A DNA stretch of 64,000 nucleotides, taken from Muribaculaceae bacterium. Lineage in GTDB: Bacteria > Bacteroidota > Bacteroidia > Bacteroidales > Muribaculaceae. The translations under genes were made by a program, and so were the position numbers. The stretch spans positions 47,471 to 111,470 of the forward strand of contig JAFUKL010000002.1 in the NCBI GenBank assembly GCA_017473615.1, given 5' to 3'. The notes under the pieces are model-generated. The model searched no databases. It was given only the letters and a program-made list of their open reading frames with translations, and was not told the DNA's origin. Shown piece by piece: positions 1 to 7,790 of this stretch. The stretch's first letter is position 1. Each line of letters begins with the position of its first letter.

Positions 1-2264
1 GGCATGATAATGTGGAGTATTGTATGGAATTAGGTCAAGATACCACACTATCCACTGAACGTATATCAAGTATTGCTAAAAGAAAGTCGGATACTAATAC
101 TCATTATTTTGCTGCGATAAATGCTGATTTTTACATTACAGCCTCCTATGTGCCTAAATATGTAGGAGAACCGCACATGGATTGCATCATGAAGGGAGAG
201 ATTGCAAGTACCGGTTATCTTAATGCTGCTGATTATGGTCATTTTTTCATGGATTATGATAAGAATATGTGGTGTGACAACCCTCAGCAATCTTTTGTTG
301 TAACTTATCCCGATGGAACTTCAGTGGCAATGCCTCGCATAAACGAAGATATTTTTGATAATGAAACAGTGCTTTTCAATTCAAAATATGGAAGACAAAC
401 ACGAGTGTCTGGTTGTACCGAAGTGCAGTTGGCTCTTGCCGAAGGCGAAGAATGGGGCGTGAATAAACCGATTAAACTTGTTGTAACGTCAGCTCCAAAT
501 ACGGCTGGAGCTACACCTATCAAAAAAGGTGGTGCTGTGTTGAGTGCGAAGGGTACAGGGACTTCCAATATTGCCGCATTAAAGCAAGGAGATGAGATTA
601 CTGTGAATTTTACCATTACGATGCAAGATTATAAGGTTTCTCCACAAGTCAAGGAATGTAGTGGTGGTGATGTGGTGATACTGAAACGAGGAGAGGTAAT
701 ATATGAGGCTCATCGTTTTATTAATGCTCGTGATAGTAATAATCCACGCACAATGGTGGGTTATAATGAAGACCGTAGCAAAATGGTGTGGTGTGTAGTA
801 GATGGTCGTTCTTCAGTATCTTCGGGGTGTACTTATCCTGAAGGAGCTGAATTGATGCACTTTTTAGGCTGTTATGATGCCGTTAATTTTGATGGTGGAG
901 GTTCTTCCGGAATGTATATTGATGCATTAGGGATTATGAATAATCCGAGTGATGGCAGTGAACGTGCAGTTGCTAATGGATTGTTTGCTGTATTGAATGC
1001 CCCTACTGACAATGAGATTAGTGAGATACGTTTTGTAGATTGGGTAAAAGAATTGCCTAAGTATGGATATTATACTCCTAAATTCTATGGTTATAACAAA
1101 TATGGTATATTGATAAATACCGATTTAAAGGGTGTAACCTTGTCATGTCCGGTTGAACTTGGAGAGATTATTGAAGATGGGACGAGATTGTTTAGCAATG
1201 GGGGTGGAACACATACCTTGACAGCCACTTATAACGGAATTAGTACAACTTTGGCAGTAACGGTAGATGATAAGACTGAACCAATATTCCGCCATCCGAA
1301 AATTCTTCTTGATACTTTTAATAATTATAAAGTAGATGTTTATGGGGTGATAAGAGGAGAAGATGTATCGTTGGATAACACAGCATTTACATGGAGCAGT
1401 AGTGAAGAGAGTGTAGCTACAGTAGATGAAAATGGCGTGATAAAAGCACTAAAGGATGGAAATACAATAGTAACCGGAACTGTAGGCGATTTTACTAAAA
1501 GTGTGGAAGTTGTTGTAGAAACCCCAACAAAGCGCTATCAGTCAATCGACCCTGACCTTGATGTATCGACATGGACTTTGGAGGTAAATAATATATCAAA
1601 TGCAAGTGTGACTAATATTGCCGGAGATGGTTTTGCTGTAGATTACACAGCTACTTCTACTCGTAAATTATATATAACGTTGGCAAAAGATTTAGTTTCA
1701 TGGTCACGTCCGGACTCTTTAAAAATTGAGTTAAATCCGGGAACTTCTAATATAAAAACATTATATGTTTATGCCGAAGATTATAGAACTCCGGGAGTTG
1801 AGGTGGAATACTCGTTTTCTCCTGAATTAATGGCAGGAGCGACAAACAGTGTACTGATTCCACTAAGTGAAATGCTGGATGTTAAAGATATGTCAAGTTT
1901 TCCAATAGTGTTTAAGCGTTTTTATCTTGTTTTAGCCGATGCAAAAGACAGTACACATCACATGGAATTTGGGGACATCAGCTGGGTGTATAACAATATA
2001 CCGGCAGAAAGTAGTGGAATAGAAACCATTGCATACTCTCTCAATAACACATTCTTGTTGTTGCCAAACCTTGTGCAAGCAGGTGAAGTGGTGAAAATAA
2101 ATGCCGCAGAATGTGAGGGCTATACTGTAAATTCTATGAATGGTACCGAAGTAAAACAAGGTAAAGGAACTGATTTAGATACCACAGGAATGACCCCGGG
2201 TTTATATTTGGTGACTATAAAATATTCAGGTGGTGTGAAAATTGCAAAACTGATTGTAAAATAA
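1..2264 (+). CDS. Phosphodiester glycosidase family protein (NAGPA domain) with Ig-like and T9SS sorting domains; 5'-truncated
   Basis: The reading frame is open to the left edge (first full codon at base 3). The first possible start codon, a GTG at 12, is therefore probably internal and the N terminus lies outside the window. The NAGPA fold (phosphodiester alpha-GlcNAcase/exopolysaccharide phosphodiesterase-like) shows as AINADFY near 118-138, VVDGRSS near 800 and the hallmark NFDGGGSSGM near 885-915, followed by PSDGSERAVANG. A bacterial Ig-like (BIG2) module with WSSSEESVATVDENG lies at about 1390-1510. The last ~75 residues (from about 2040) look like a type A T9SS sorting domain, ending PGLYLVTIKYSGGVKIAKLIVK in spirit of the family. 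I infer a secreted, surface-attached or released enzyme acting on a sugar-phosphodiester; the true substrate is not visible. The gap to dacB is 79 bp. Confidence 0.8.
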   Translation, partial: HDNVEYCMELGQDTTLSTERISSIAKRKSDTNTHYFAAINADFYITASYVPKYVGEPHMDCIMKGEIASTGYLNAADYGHFFMDYDKNMWCDNPQQSFVVTYPDGTSVAMPRINEDIFDNETVLFNSKYGRQTRVSGCTEVQLALAEGEEWGVNKPIKLVVTSAPNTAGATPIKKGGAVLSAKGTGTSNIAALKQGDEITVNFTITMQDYKVSPQVKECSGGDVVILKRGEVIYEAHRFINARDSNNPRTMVGYNEDRSKMVWCVVDGRSSVSSGCTYPEGAELMHFLGCYDAVNFDGGGSSGMYIDALGIMNNPSDGSERAVANGLFAVLNAPTDNEISEIRFVDWVKELPKYGYYTPKFYGYNKYGILINTDLKGVTLSCPVELGEIIEDGTRLFSNGGGTHTLTATYNGISTTLAVTVDDKTEPIFRHPKILLDTFNNYKVDVYGVIRGEDVSLDNTAFTWSSSEESVATVDENGVIKALKDGNTIVTGTVGDFTKSVEVVVETPTKRYQSIDPDLDVSTWTLEVNNISNASVTNIAGDGFAVDYTATSTRKLYITLAKDLVSWSRPDSLKIELNPGTSNIKTLYVYAEDYRTPGVEVEYSFSPELMAGATNSVLIPLSEMLDVKDMSSFPIVFKRFYLVLADAKDSTHHMEFGDISWVYNNIPAESSGIETIAYSLNNTFLLLPNLVQAGEVVKINAAECEGYTVNSMNGTEVKQGKGTDLDTTGMTPGLYLVTIKYSGGVKIAKLIVK

Positions 2265-2343
2265 ATCAAGAAAAATATGTGCTAAAAGTAGCTGAAACAG
2301 AAAAATAATTCTGATTAATTATAATGTATAAAATACTATTGAA

Positions 2344-3828
2344 ATGAAATTAAAATGTATAGTGTTATTGCTTTTAGGTGTGTGTGTTTCCACATTTTCA
2401 ATTAGGGCGAATGGGCCTATGAATGAAATTATCACACCTCAGCAAGCCATTGATAAATTCGTAGGAGATTCAGCTCTTAGATACGCCTCGGTGGGTGTGA
2501 GTGTTGTGTCGTTGGATAGTATGGATGTAGTAGCAGAATATAATCCGTATCAGTCACAGATAACTGCATCTACGATGAAAACCGTGACATCGGCGACCGC
2601 ACTGAAACTACTTGGAAAGGATTTCAGATTTCATACTCATGTTGTTGCAGATGGAGAGATAAGTAAAAAGGGAAAACTGAAAGGAGACTTATTGATAAAA
2701 GGGGGAGGTGACCCTACGCTTGGCTCATGCCACTTTCAGCAGTCGACAGGTTTTGTCGATTCATTGGTTCTGATACTGAAAGAATATGGTATAAACGAGA
2801 TACAAGGGGATGTTGTGGTGGATGATATGGCATATCCTTCGCCTTATGTACCGGCGAGTTGGATGATTGAAGATTTAGGGTATGGCTATGGTACTGGTGT
2901 TCATGCCTTGAATTTTGCCGATAATACGCTGAAATTGAACGTCAATATAGGTCATGACACCTTTGAATATGATACTGATCAATATCAAAGTTATTTATCG
3001 GTTGAAAATCATTGCACTGTGATGAGTGAAGAGAACGACAGTGTGTCAATCTCCGGATTGGGTTTGCGCTTGGATATTGAAAACGATATACTTCATTTAT
3101 CGGGTAATGTGAAGCCCGATAAGATTAGGATGACTATAGCCAATCCCTCTCCTGATCAATTGTTACGTGATAGTTTGCTTTTTGCTCTTGAGATGGCAGG
3201 GATAGAGGTAAAGTGTAAAAATATAGATAAAGAAGATAGAGTGACATCCTCTCGGTTGCTGGATTATACCTCTCCTGCATTAAGCGATATAGTTAAGTCA
3301 CTTCTTGAACGCAGTGACAACATGTACACTGAATGCGTGTTGAGAGCCATAGCCGTTAATGCACATAAGCAGGCTACTGCTGAAAACGGTGTGGAAATTG
3401 TAAAGGAATTCTGGAAAGAGCGTGGTGTGGATGTAGAAGGTTTATTTATGCTTGATGGCAGCGGGTTGTCACGTACCAATAAAGCTCCGGTTTCTTTCTT
3501 TACTCACATGCTTGCTGTTGCCGAAAAAGAATTGAGAGAGGATGGAATAGAATTTCATGAGCATTTTCCAGTGGCGGGCATAAATGGGACGGTAAAGCGT
3601 GTAGCGGCAGGAACTTCTGCAGCCGGTAAATTTGCGTTGAAGTCGGGCAGCATGAGCCATGTTCAGTGCTATGTGGGTTATTATCCGGTAGAGAATCCGC
3701 AGTATACGGTGGGAATACTTATCAATAGCTTTACGTGCCCGAGGAGTGAACTTGTTAAGATGGTCTCTGATATGTTGGTGGGTATAGACTCAGGATTATC
3801 TCAAGATAAGTCTCAAAAGCCGGAATAA
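2344..3828 (+). CDS. dacB: D-alanyl-D-alanine carboxypeptidase/endopeptidase, PBP4 (S13) family
   Basis: This 494-residue protein carries the three active-site motifs of S13 penicillin-binding proteins: STMK at residues 76-79 (nucleophile Ser76, base Lys79), SDN at 324-326 and KSG at 433-435. The N terminus (MKLKCIVLLLLGVCVSTFS) is a signal peptide, placing the enzyme in the periplasm, where the family trims or cleaves D-Ala-containing peptidoglycan cross-links. The long insert between STMK and SDN is typical of class C PBP4. The ATG at 2344 fits the signal peptide. It reads in the same direction as the genes after it, but a 44-bp gap and no visible promoter leave operon membership open. Confidence 0.93.
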   Translation: MKLKCIVLLLLGVCVSTFSIRANGPMNEIITPQQAIDKFVGDSALRYASVGVSVVSLDSMDVVAEYNPYQSQITASTMKTVTSATALKLLGKDFRFHTHVVADGEISKKGKLKGDLLIKGGGDPTLGSCHFQQSTGFVDSLVLILKEYGINEIQGDVVVDDMAYPSPYVPASWMIEDLGYGYGTGVHALNFADNTLKLNVNIGHDTFEYDTDQYQSYLSVENHCTVMSEENDSVSISGLGLRLDIENDILHLSGNVKPDKIRMTIANPSPDQLLRDSLLFALEMAGIEVKCKNIDKEDRVTSSRLLDYTSPALSDIVKSLLERSDNMYTECVLRAIAVNAHKQATAENGVEIVKEFWKERGVDVEGLFMLDGSGLSRTNKAPVSFFTHMLAVAEKELREDGIEFHEHFPVAGINGTVKRVAAGTSAAGKFALKSGSMSHVQCYVGYYPVENPQYTVGILINSFTCPRSELVKMVSDMLVGIDSGLSQDKSQKPE

Positions 3829-3872
3829 TTTTTAATGGATAAATGTTAATATATTAAATAAGTTTGTCGATT

Positions 3873-4484
3873 ATGAATCCTGCTATAGAAAAGATGCTGT
3901 CGCAAGTGTTTGAACTTGAAGGTTTGCTGTTGGTGCTTGACCGTCATGGCAGAGATGTGTCTCCTTATGTTTATGATATGATACAGAAAAAGGTGGAACG
4001 CCTAAATGAACTTGCACCGGATTGTACTCCCGATATGTTTGGCGTGAGAGATACCGATATCATAGAGACAGTAACTGTTGAGCAAGAGCCTGTTGTTGAC
4101 GAAGAGGAAGATAGCGCTCAGGCAGAACAGTCGACAGATATAGAAGAAATAGAAGTACCGACTGAAGAGAGCTGTAATGAGACGACAGAAGTAGCAGCAG
4201 ATGAAACACCGATGGAGAATAGCGAACATTTAAAACTTGACGAGGTTCTACAGCGAAATATATCGAAGGATTTGTCTAAAGCGTTTACTTTAAACGACCG
4301 TTTCCGTTATCGCAGGGAACTTTTTTGTAATAGTGAAGTGGAAATGTGTAATACAATCAATATGATTGAGACTATGCATTCATTTGCTGAAGCTGAAGAG
4401 TATTTCTATGGTGATCTTGAATGGGATAAGGAATCTCCTGAAGTAATGGATTTCATGACCATAATAAGGAATCATTTTTTATGA
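3873..4484 (+). CDS. Conserved hypothetical protein with acidic linker
   Basis: I do not recognise a functional family. I start it at the ATG at 3873 (203 aa); a TTG nine bases upstream is in frame but less likely. There is no signal peptide or membrane segment. The N-terminal ~50 residues look helical (IEKMLSQVFELEGLLLVLD), the middle (about 55-115) is a Glu/Asp/Thr-rich, probably disordered linker, and the last ~75 residues form a denser, probably conserved unit containing NDRFRYRRELFCNSE and ending in MTIIRNHFL. One base separates its TGA from the rsmI ATG, so the two are almost surely co-transcribed and may be translationally coupled. Confidence 0.7.
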   Translation: MNPAIEKMLSQVFELEGLLLVLDRHGRDVSPYVYDMIQKKVERLNELAPDCTPDMFGVRDTDIIETVTVEQEPVVDEEEDSAQAEQSTDIEEIEVPTEESCNETTEVAADETPMENSEHLKLDEVLQRNISKDLSKAFTLNDRFRYRRELFCNSEVEMCNTINMIETMHSFAEAEEYFYGDLEWDKESPEVMDFMTIIRNHFL

Positions 4485-4485
4485 T

Positions 4486-5235
4486 ATGAGTGTGAGTGGA
4501 AAATTATATATAGTACCTACACCGGTGGGTAACTTGGATGACATGAGTGTAAGAGCCGTGCGAACGTTGAAAGAGGCTGGTTTAATACTTGCAGAAGATA
4601 CGCGCACCAGTGGTGTGCTGATGAAACATTTCGGGGTAGAGACACGCATGCAGAGCCACCATAAGTTTAATGAGCATAATACGATAGATACGCTCGTCTC
4701 CCGATTGGAGGCGGGTGAGATAATAGCTTTGGTGTCTGATGCAGGAACACCTGCAATTTCCGATCCGGGGTTTCTTTTGGTGCGTGAATGTCGCCGAAAG
4801 GGGATTGAAGTAGAGTGTCTGCCGGGTCCTACAGCTTTTGTCCCCGCTCTTGTCAATTCCGGTTTGCCTTGTGATAAGTTCTGTTTTGAGGGCTTTCTGC
4901 CACAAAAGAAAGGCAGGTTAACGCGTCTGCAACAATTGGCAGAAGAACCGCGGACAATGATTTTTTATGAATCTCCCATGCGCTTGTTGAAGACTTTGCA
5001 GCAATTGGCAGAAGTTTTTGGCGAGAATCGAGAAGCATCGGTAAGTCGTGAAATTTCTAAAATTCATAATACAACTCATAACGGTACATTGAAAGAACTT
5101 GTTGATTATTTTACAGTCACTGCTCCAAAAGGTGAGATTGTGCTTGTAGTGGAAGGCAAGGAATCTCAGTCGGTGGAGAAAGTGGATAAATACGCTAAAT
5201 TTAAGAATACAAACAAACTAAATACTTTATTATGA
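4486..5235 (+). CDS. rsmI: 16S rRNA (cytidine(1402)-2'-O)-methyltransferase RsmI
   Basis: RsmI is a tetrapyrrole-methylase-fold SAM enzyme that 2'-O-methylates C1402 of 16S rRNA in the decoding centre. Diagnostic stretches are LYIVPTPVGNLDDMS at the N terminus, LAEDTRTSG, LVSDAGTPAISDPG, LPGPTAFVPALVNSGLP and FYESPMR, in family order. At 249 aa it is shorter than the E. coli protein because the C-terminal extension is reduced, as is usual in Bacteroidetes. Its stop overlaps the ATG of the following lipoprotein gene (ATGA), indicating coupled translation. Confidence 0.95.
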   Translation: MSVSGKLYIVPTPVGNLDDMSVRAVRTLKEAGLILAEDTRTSGVLMKHFGVETRMQSHHKFNEHNTIDTLVSRLEAGEIIALVSDAGTPAISDPGFLLVRECRRKGIEVECLPGPTAFVPALVNSGLPCDKFCFEGFLPQKKGRLTRLQQLAEEPRTMIFYESPMRLLKTLQQLAEVFGENREASVSREISKIHNTTHNGTLKELVDYFTVTAPKGEIVLVVEGKESQSVEKVDKYAKFKNTNKLNTLL

Positions 5236-6095
5236 TGAAACGTGTGGTTTTATTATCGGTATGTGCTACATCTTTGCTGTTTTCGGCTTGCAACACGTCA
5301 TCTAAAACGGATGAATTGCAAATGGTGACTACTGAACTGACAGATTCACTGCAAACAGCCAACGCTGAAAAGGACAGCCTTTTAAAACTGCTTAATGACA
5401 TAAGCAGTGGAATGGCTCAAATAAAGGATATGGAAAAGCTGATGGCTTCTGATTTGGATAAAGAAACACCCGACAAGAAAGAGCAAATAAAATCGGACAT
5501 GATAATTATTCAGCAGGCAATGCTTGAGCGTCGGCAAAAATTGGAGGAACTTGAATCCAAGTTGAGAAAGTCAGCCAATTATAATGCCGAAATGAAAAAG
5601 ACCATAGAGTCCTTACGTTATCAGATTGAGACGCAGGAAGCGACTATAGCCGAATTGCAAGCGGCTTTAAAAAAGGCGCATGTGGAAATAGAGGATTTAA
5701 ACACCCGTGTCGATTCTCTTTCAAATGTGAATAAGGAAGTTATGAAAGAAAGACAAATGGCGCAAGATGAAGCTGTACAATTAGCTAATCAGTTGAATAC
5801 GTGCTATTATGTCGTGGGTTCAAAATCGGAGTTGAATAAGTATAAAATAATAGAATCAGGATTTTTGCGTAAAACAAAGATTTTGGAGGGAGATTTTGAA
5901 AAATCCTATTTTACAAAAGCCGATAAGCGAACCTTGTCAAGTATATCCCTGCATTCACAGAAAGCTAAGGTATTGAGCAAGCATCCGACCGATTCTTACA
6001 CGATTGTGAATGAAGAAGGTGCAAAAGTGCTTAAAATCAATGATTCTGCTAAGTTTTGGGAACTATCCAATTATTTGATAATACAGATTGATTAA
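5232..6095 (+). CDS. Coiled-coil lipoprotein (possible Cbp1-type adhesin family)
   Basis: This is a 287-aa lipoprotein. The signal peptide ends in the lipobox LFSAC, with Cys about residue 20. Residues ~30-190 are Lys/Glu/Leu-rich with heptad-like spacing and form a long coiled coil. A globular C-terminal part starts at CYYVVGSKSELNKY. This layout resembles Bacteroides proteins annotated as Cbp1-family collagen-binding adhesins; I recall the family only by resemblance and cannot confirm binding. The start overlaps the rsmI stop by 4 bp (two adjacent in-frame ATGs, 5232 and 5235). A role in envelope structure or surface adhesion is inference. Confidence 0.7.
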   Translation: MMKRVVLLSVCATSLLFSACNTSSKTDELQMVTTELTDSLQTANAEKDSLLKLLNDISSGMAQIKDMEKLMASDLDKETPDKKEQIKSDMIIIQQAMLERRQKLEELESKLRKSANYNAEMKKTIESLRYQIETQEATIAELQAALKKAHVEIEDLNTRVDSLSNVNKEVMKERQMAQDEAVQLANQLNTCYYVVGSKSELNKYKIIESGFLRKTKILEGDFEKSYFTKADKRTLSSISLHSQKAKVLSKHPTDSYTIVNEEGAKVLKINDSAKFWELSNYLIIQID

Positions 6096-6109
6096 AAAGG
6101 AGGCGTATT

Positions 6110-7210
6110 ATGGATTCAGCGTATAAGCCTTTGACTTTTGACAGAGTGGCGCGTATCGTATTTGTCGTAATATGTGTGATAGGTGCAATTTGGGTAATAG
6201 ACTACCTGAGTGGGGTGTTATTACCATTTCTTGTGGCTTGTGTGCTTGCTTACATGCTGAACCCTATGGTTGAATATAACCGAAGGCTCTTACGCTTGAA
6301 CCGTCGGCTTGTCCCCACGATAATCACACTATTTGAAATTGTGTCGATTATTATTGTTGTATCCTATATCATATATCCTTTTATCGTATCGGAATTCAGA
6401 GATATGATAGGGATGCTACGGGAATACAGCCAAATGAATACGGAAGGGAAATTTCTTTCTGAGGAAGTTCATGCGTTTATCAAGACACATATAAATGTGG
6501 AAGATTTGTCTAAATTGCTCACCCGTGAGCAGTGGATAAGTTTTATAAGCTCGGCGGCAAACAATACATGGTCCTTCGTAGGATCTACGTTGAGTGTTCT
6601 GTTTACCATAGCCGGTTGGATAATCGTTTTGTTATATCTTGTATTTCTTCTTATCGATTATGATAAGATTAAGACCGGTTTTCATAAAGCGATACCCGTT
6701 AAATTTCAAGAAACTACATGGCAGATATTGCAGGATATAGGCAATGTTATGCAACGTTATTTCAGAGGTCAATCCTTGATAGCATTGTTAGTTGGCATTA
6801 TGTTCAGTATAGGGTTTGTTATAATAGGGTTGCCGTTAGGATTGCTTTTCGGGTTGTTTGTAGGAGTTTTGAATCTGGTTCCGTATCTTCAACTTATATC
6901 CATACCGGTAGCGTTGGTGCTTTGCCTTGTGGATTCGATAACGTCGGGAGGTAATTTCTGGATAATGTTGTGTGAAGTTACCGCTGTCTATTGTATTGTA
7001 CAAGTGATACAGGATTTGGTATTGACGCCTAAGATAATGGGAAAAGAAATGGGTTTGAATCCTGTTTTTGTCTTTCTGTCATTATCCGTTTGGGGCGTAG
7101 TCCTTGGCTTTATAGGACTTATAATAGCATTACCGCTTACAACTCTCATAGCTTCATACTATAGGCGTTATATTATATGCTCAGTGGATATGGGAAAAAG
7201 TGAGAAATAG
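6110..7210 (+). CDS. AI-2E family transporter (PF01594-type permease)
   Basis: A 366-aa inner-membrane protein with about eight hydrophobic segments: pairs near residues 10-50 and 60-90, a soluble loop at ~95-150, then segments at ~155-185 and several at 225-350. Family landmarks are the YLSGVLLPFLVACVLAYMLNP region, GQSLIALLVGIMFSIG, and QDLVLTPKIMGKEMGLNPVFVFLSL near the C terminus. Members have been linked to autoinducer-2 export, Na+/H+ antiport or other substrates, so the substrate cannot be read from sequence. The start is preceded by a clear AAAGGAGG, uncommon in this phylum. It lies 14 bp after the lipoprotein gene, probably in the same operon as rsmI. Confidence 0.88.
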   Translation: MDSAYKPLTFDRVARIVFVVICVIGAIWVIDYLSGVLLPFLVACVLAYMLNPMVEYNRRLLRLNRRLVPTIITLFEIVSIIIVVSYIIYPFIVSEFRDMIGMLREYSQMNTEGKFLSEEVHAFIKTHINVEDLSKLLTREQWISFISSAANNTWSFVGSTLSVLFTIAGWIIVLLYLVFLLIDYDKIKTGFHKAIPVKFQETTWQILQDIGNVMQRYFRGQSLIALLVGIMFSIGFVIIGLPLGLLFGLFVGVLNLVPYLQLISIPVALVLCLVDSITSGGNFWIMLCEVTAVYCIVQVIQDLVLTPKIMGKEMGLNPVFVFLSLSVWGVVLGFIGLIIALPLTTLIASYYRRYIICSVDMGKSEK

Positions 7211-7283
7211 AATAGAACAAGCGTGTGAGTAATGCCTAAAGGACTAAATATTGTGTAGTACTTTCAAAAAAATGCGGATAAAA

Positions 7284-7315
7284 TTTGCATAATACAAAAA
7301 ATAGGCGTACCTTTG
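7284..7315 (+). promoter_or_regulatory. Promoter of tRNA-Lys
   Basis: TTTG at 7284-7287, a 20-bp spacer and TACCTTTG at 7308-7315 match the Bacteroidetes primary-sigma consensus (TTTG/TANNTTTG). Transcription should begin about 7320-7323, just before the tRNA 5' end. Confidence 0.8.
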
Positions 7316-7330
7316 CAACGCTTTTAAGGA

Positions 7331-7406
7331 GATTCGCTAGCTCAGCAGGTAGAGCACAACACTTTTAATGTTGGGGTCTTGGGTTCGAGCCCCAAGCGGA
7401 TCACCA
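7331..7406 (+). tRNA. tRNA-Lys (anticodon TTT)
   Basis: A complete cloverleaf: acceptor GATTCGC pairs with GCGGATC (7396-7402), the anticodon stem is CAACA/TGTTG with loop CTTTTAA (anticodon 7364-7366), and the T arm TTGGG-TTCGAGC-CCCAA is intact. Discriminator A and an encoded CCA (7404-7406) complete the 76-nt gene. Confidence 0.96.
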
Positions 7407-7413
7407 AAGATAG

Positions 7414-7447
7414 AGCTGTTAATCGATGGGTTAACAGCTTTTCTTTT
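7414..7447 (+). terminator. Rho-independent terminator of tRNA-Lys
   Basis: Perfect 9-bp stem AGCTGTTAA (7414-7422) / TTAACAGCT (7431-7439) with an 8-nt loop, followed by TTTCTTTTT. Confidence 0.85.
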
Positions 7448-7510
7448 TATATGGCTTTGGAAACTTTATTTATCGGCTGAGCCGGTAGCGGCTGGTTGAG
7501 GTGGATGAAA

Positions 7511-7548
7511 CGCAAAAGCGGAAATTCGATTGAATTTCCGCTTTTGCG
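7511..7548 (-). terminator. Long perfect hairpin at the 3' end of tRNA-Asn
   Basis: A perfect 17-bp inverted repeat (7511-7527 / 7532-7548) with a 4-nt loop. Read on the minus strand it starts at the last acceptor base and discriminator of tRNA-Asn and ends in a short TTTC. It most likely terminates the tRNA transcript, although the U-run is weak. Its right arm overlaps the tRNA by two bases. Confidence 0.65.
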
Positions 7549-7620
7549 CTTCAAGATGGGCTTGAACCAACGACCCCCTGATTAACAGTCAGGTGCTCTA
7601 ACCAACTGAGCTATTGAAGC
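7547..7620 (-). tRNA. tRNA-Asn (anticodon GTT)
   Basis: Minus-strand cloverleaf: acceptor GCTTCAA/TTGAAGC, D arm with AGCTCAGTTGGTTAGAGC, anticodon stem CTGAC... with loop CTGTTAA giving GTT, variable loop and a T arm containing GGTTCAAGCC. Discriminator is G and no CCA is encoded. 74 nt. Confidence 0.94.
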
Positions 7621-7651
7621 AGTATAGCACTCACATTTGTGAATTGCGTTG

Positions 7652-7682
7652 CAAAAGTACTTCCAATATTTGAATTATGCAA
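7652..7682 (-). promoter_or_regulatory. Promoter of tRNA-Asn
   Basis: On the minus strand, TTG at 7682-7680, a 20-bp spacer and TACTTTTG at 7659-7652. The start site would be near 7645, about 25 nt before the mature tRNA. Confidence 0.75.
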
Positions 7683-7790
7683 CAACTTTCTTAAAAAAAG
7701 ATTGATATTTTTCTTTTTTAAGACTTTTTTGCTGAAAATGGGCTTAACTTTCATCTCTATGTTGTACTTTAGCAAATAAAATAGAAGAAA

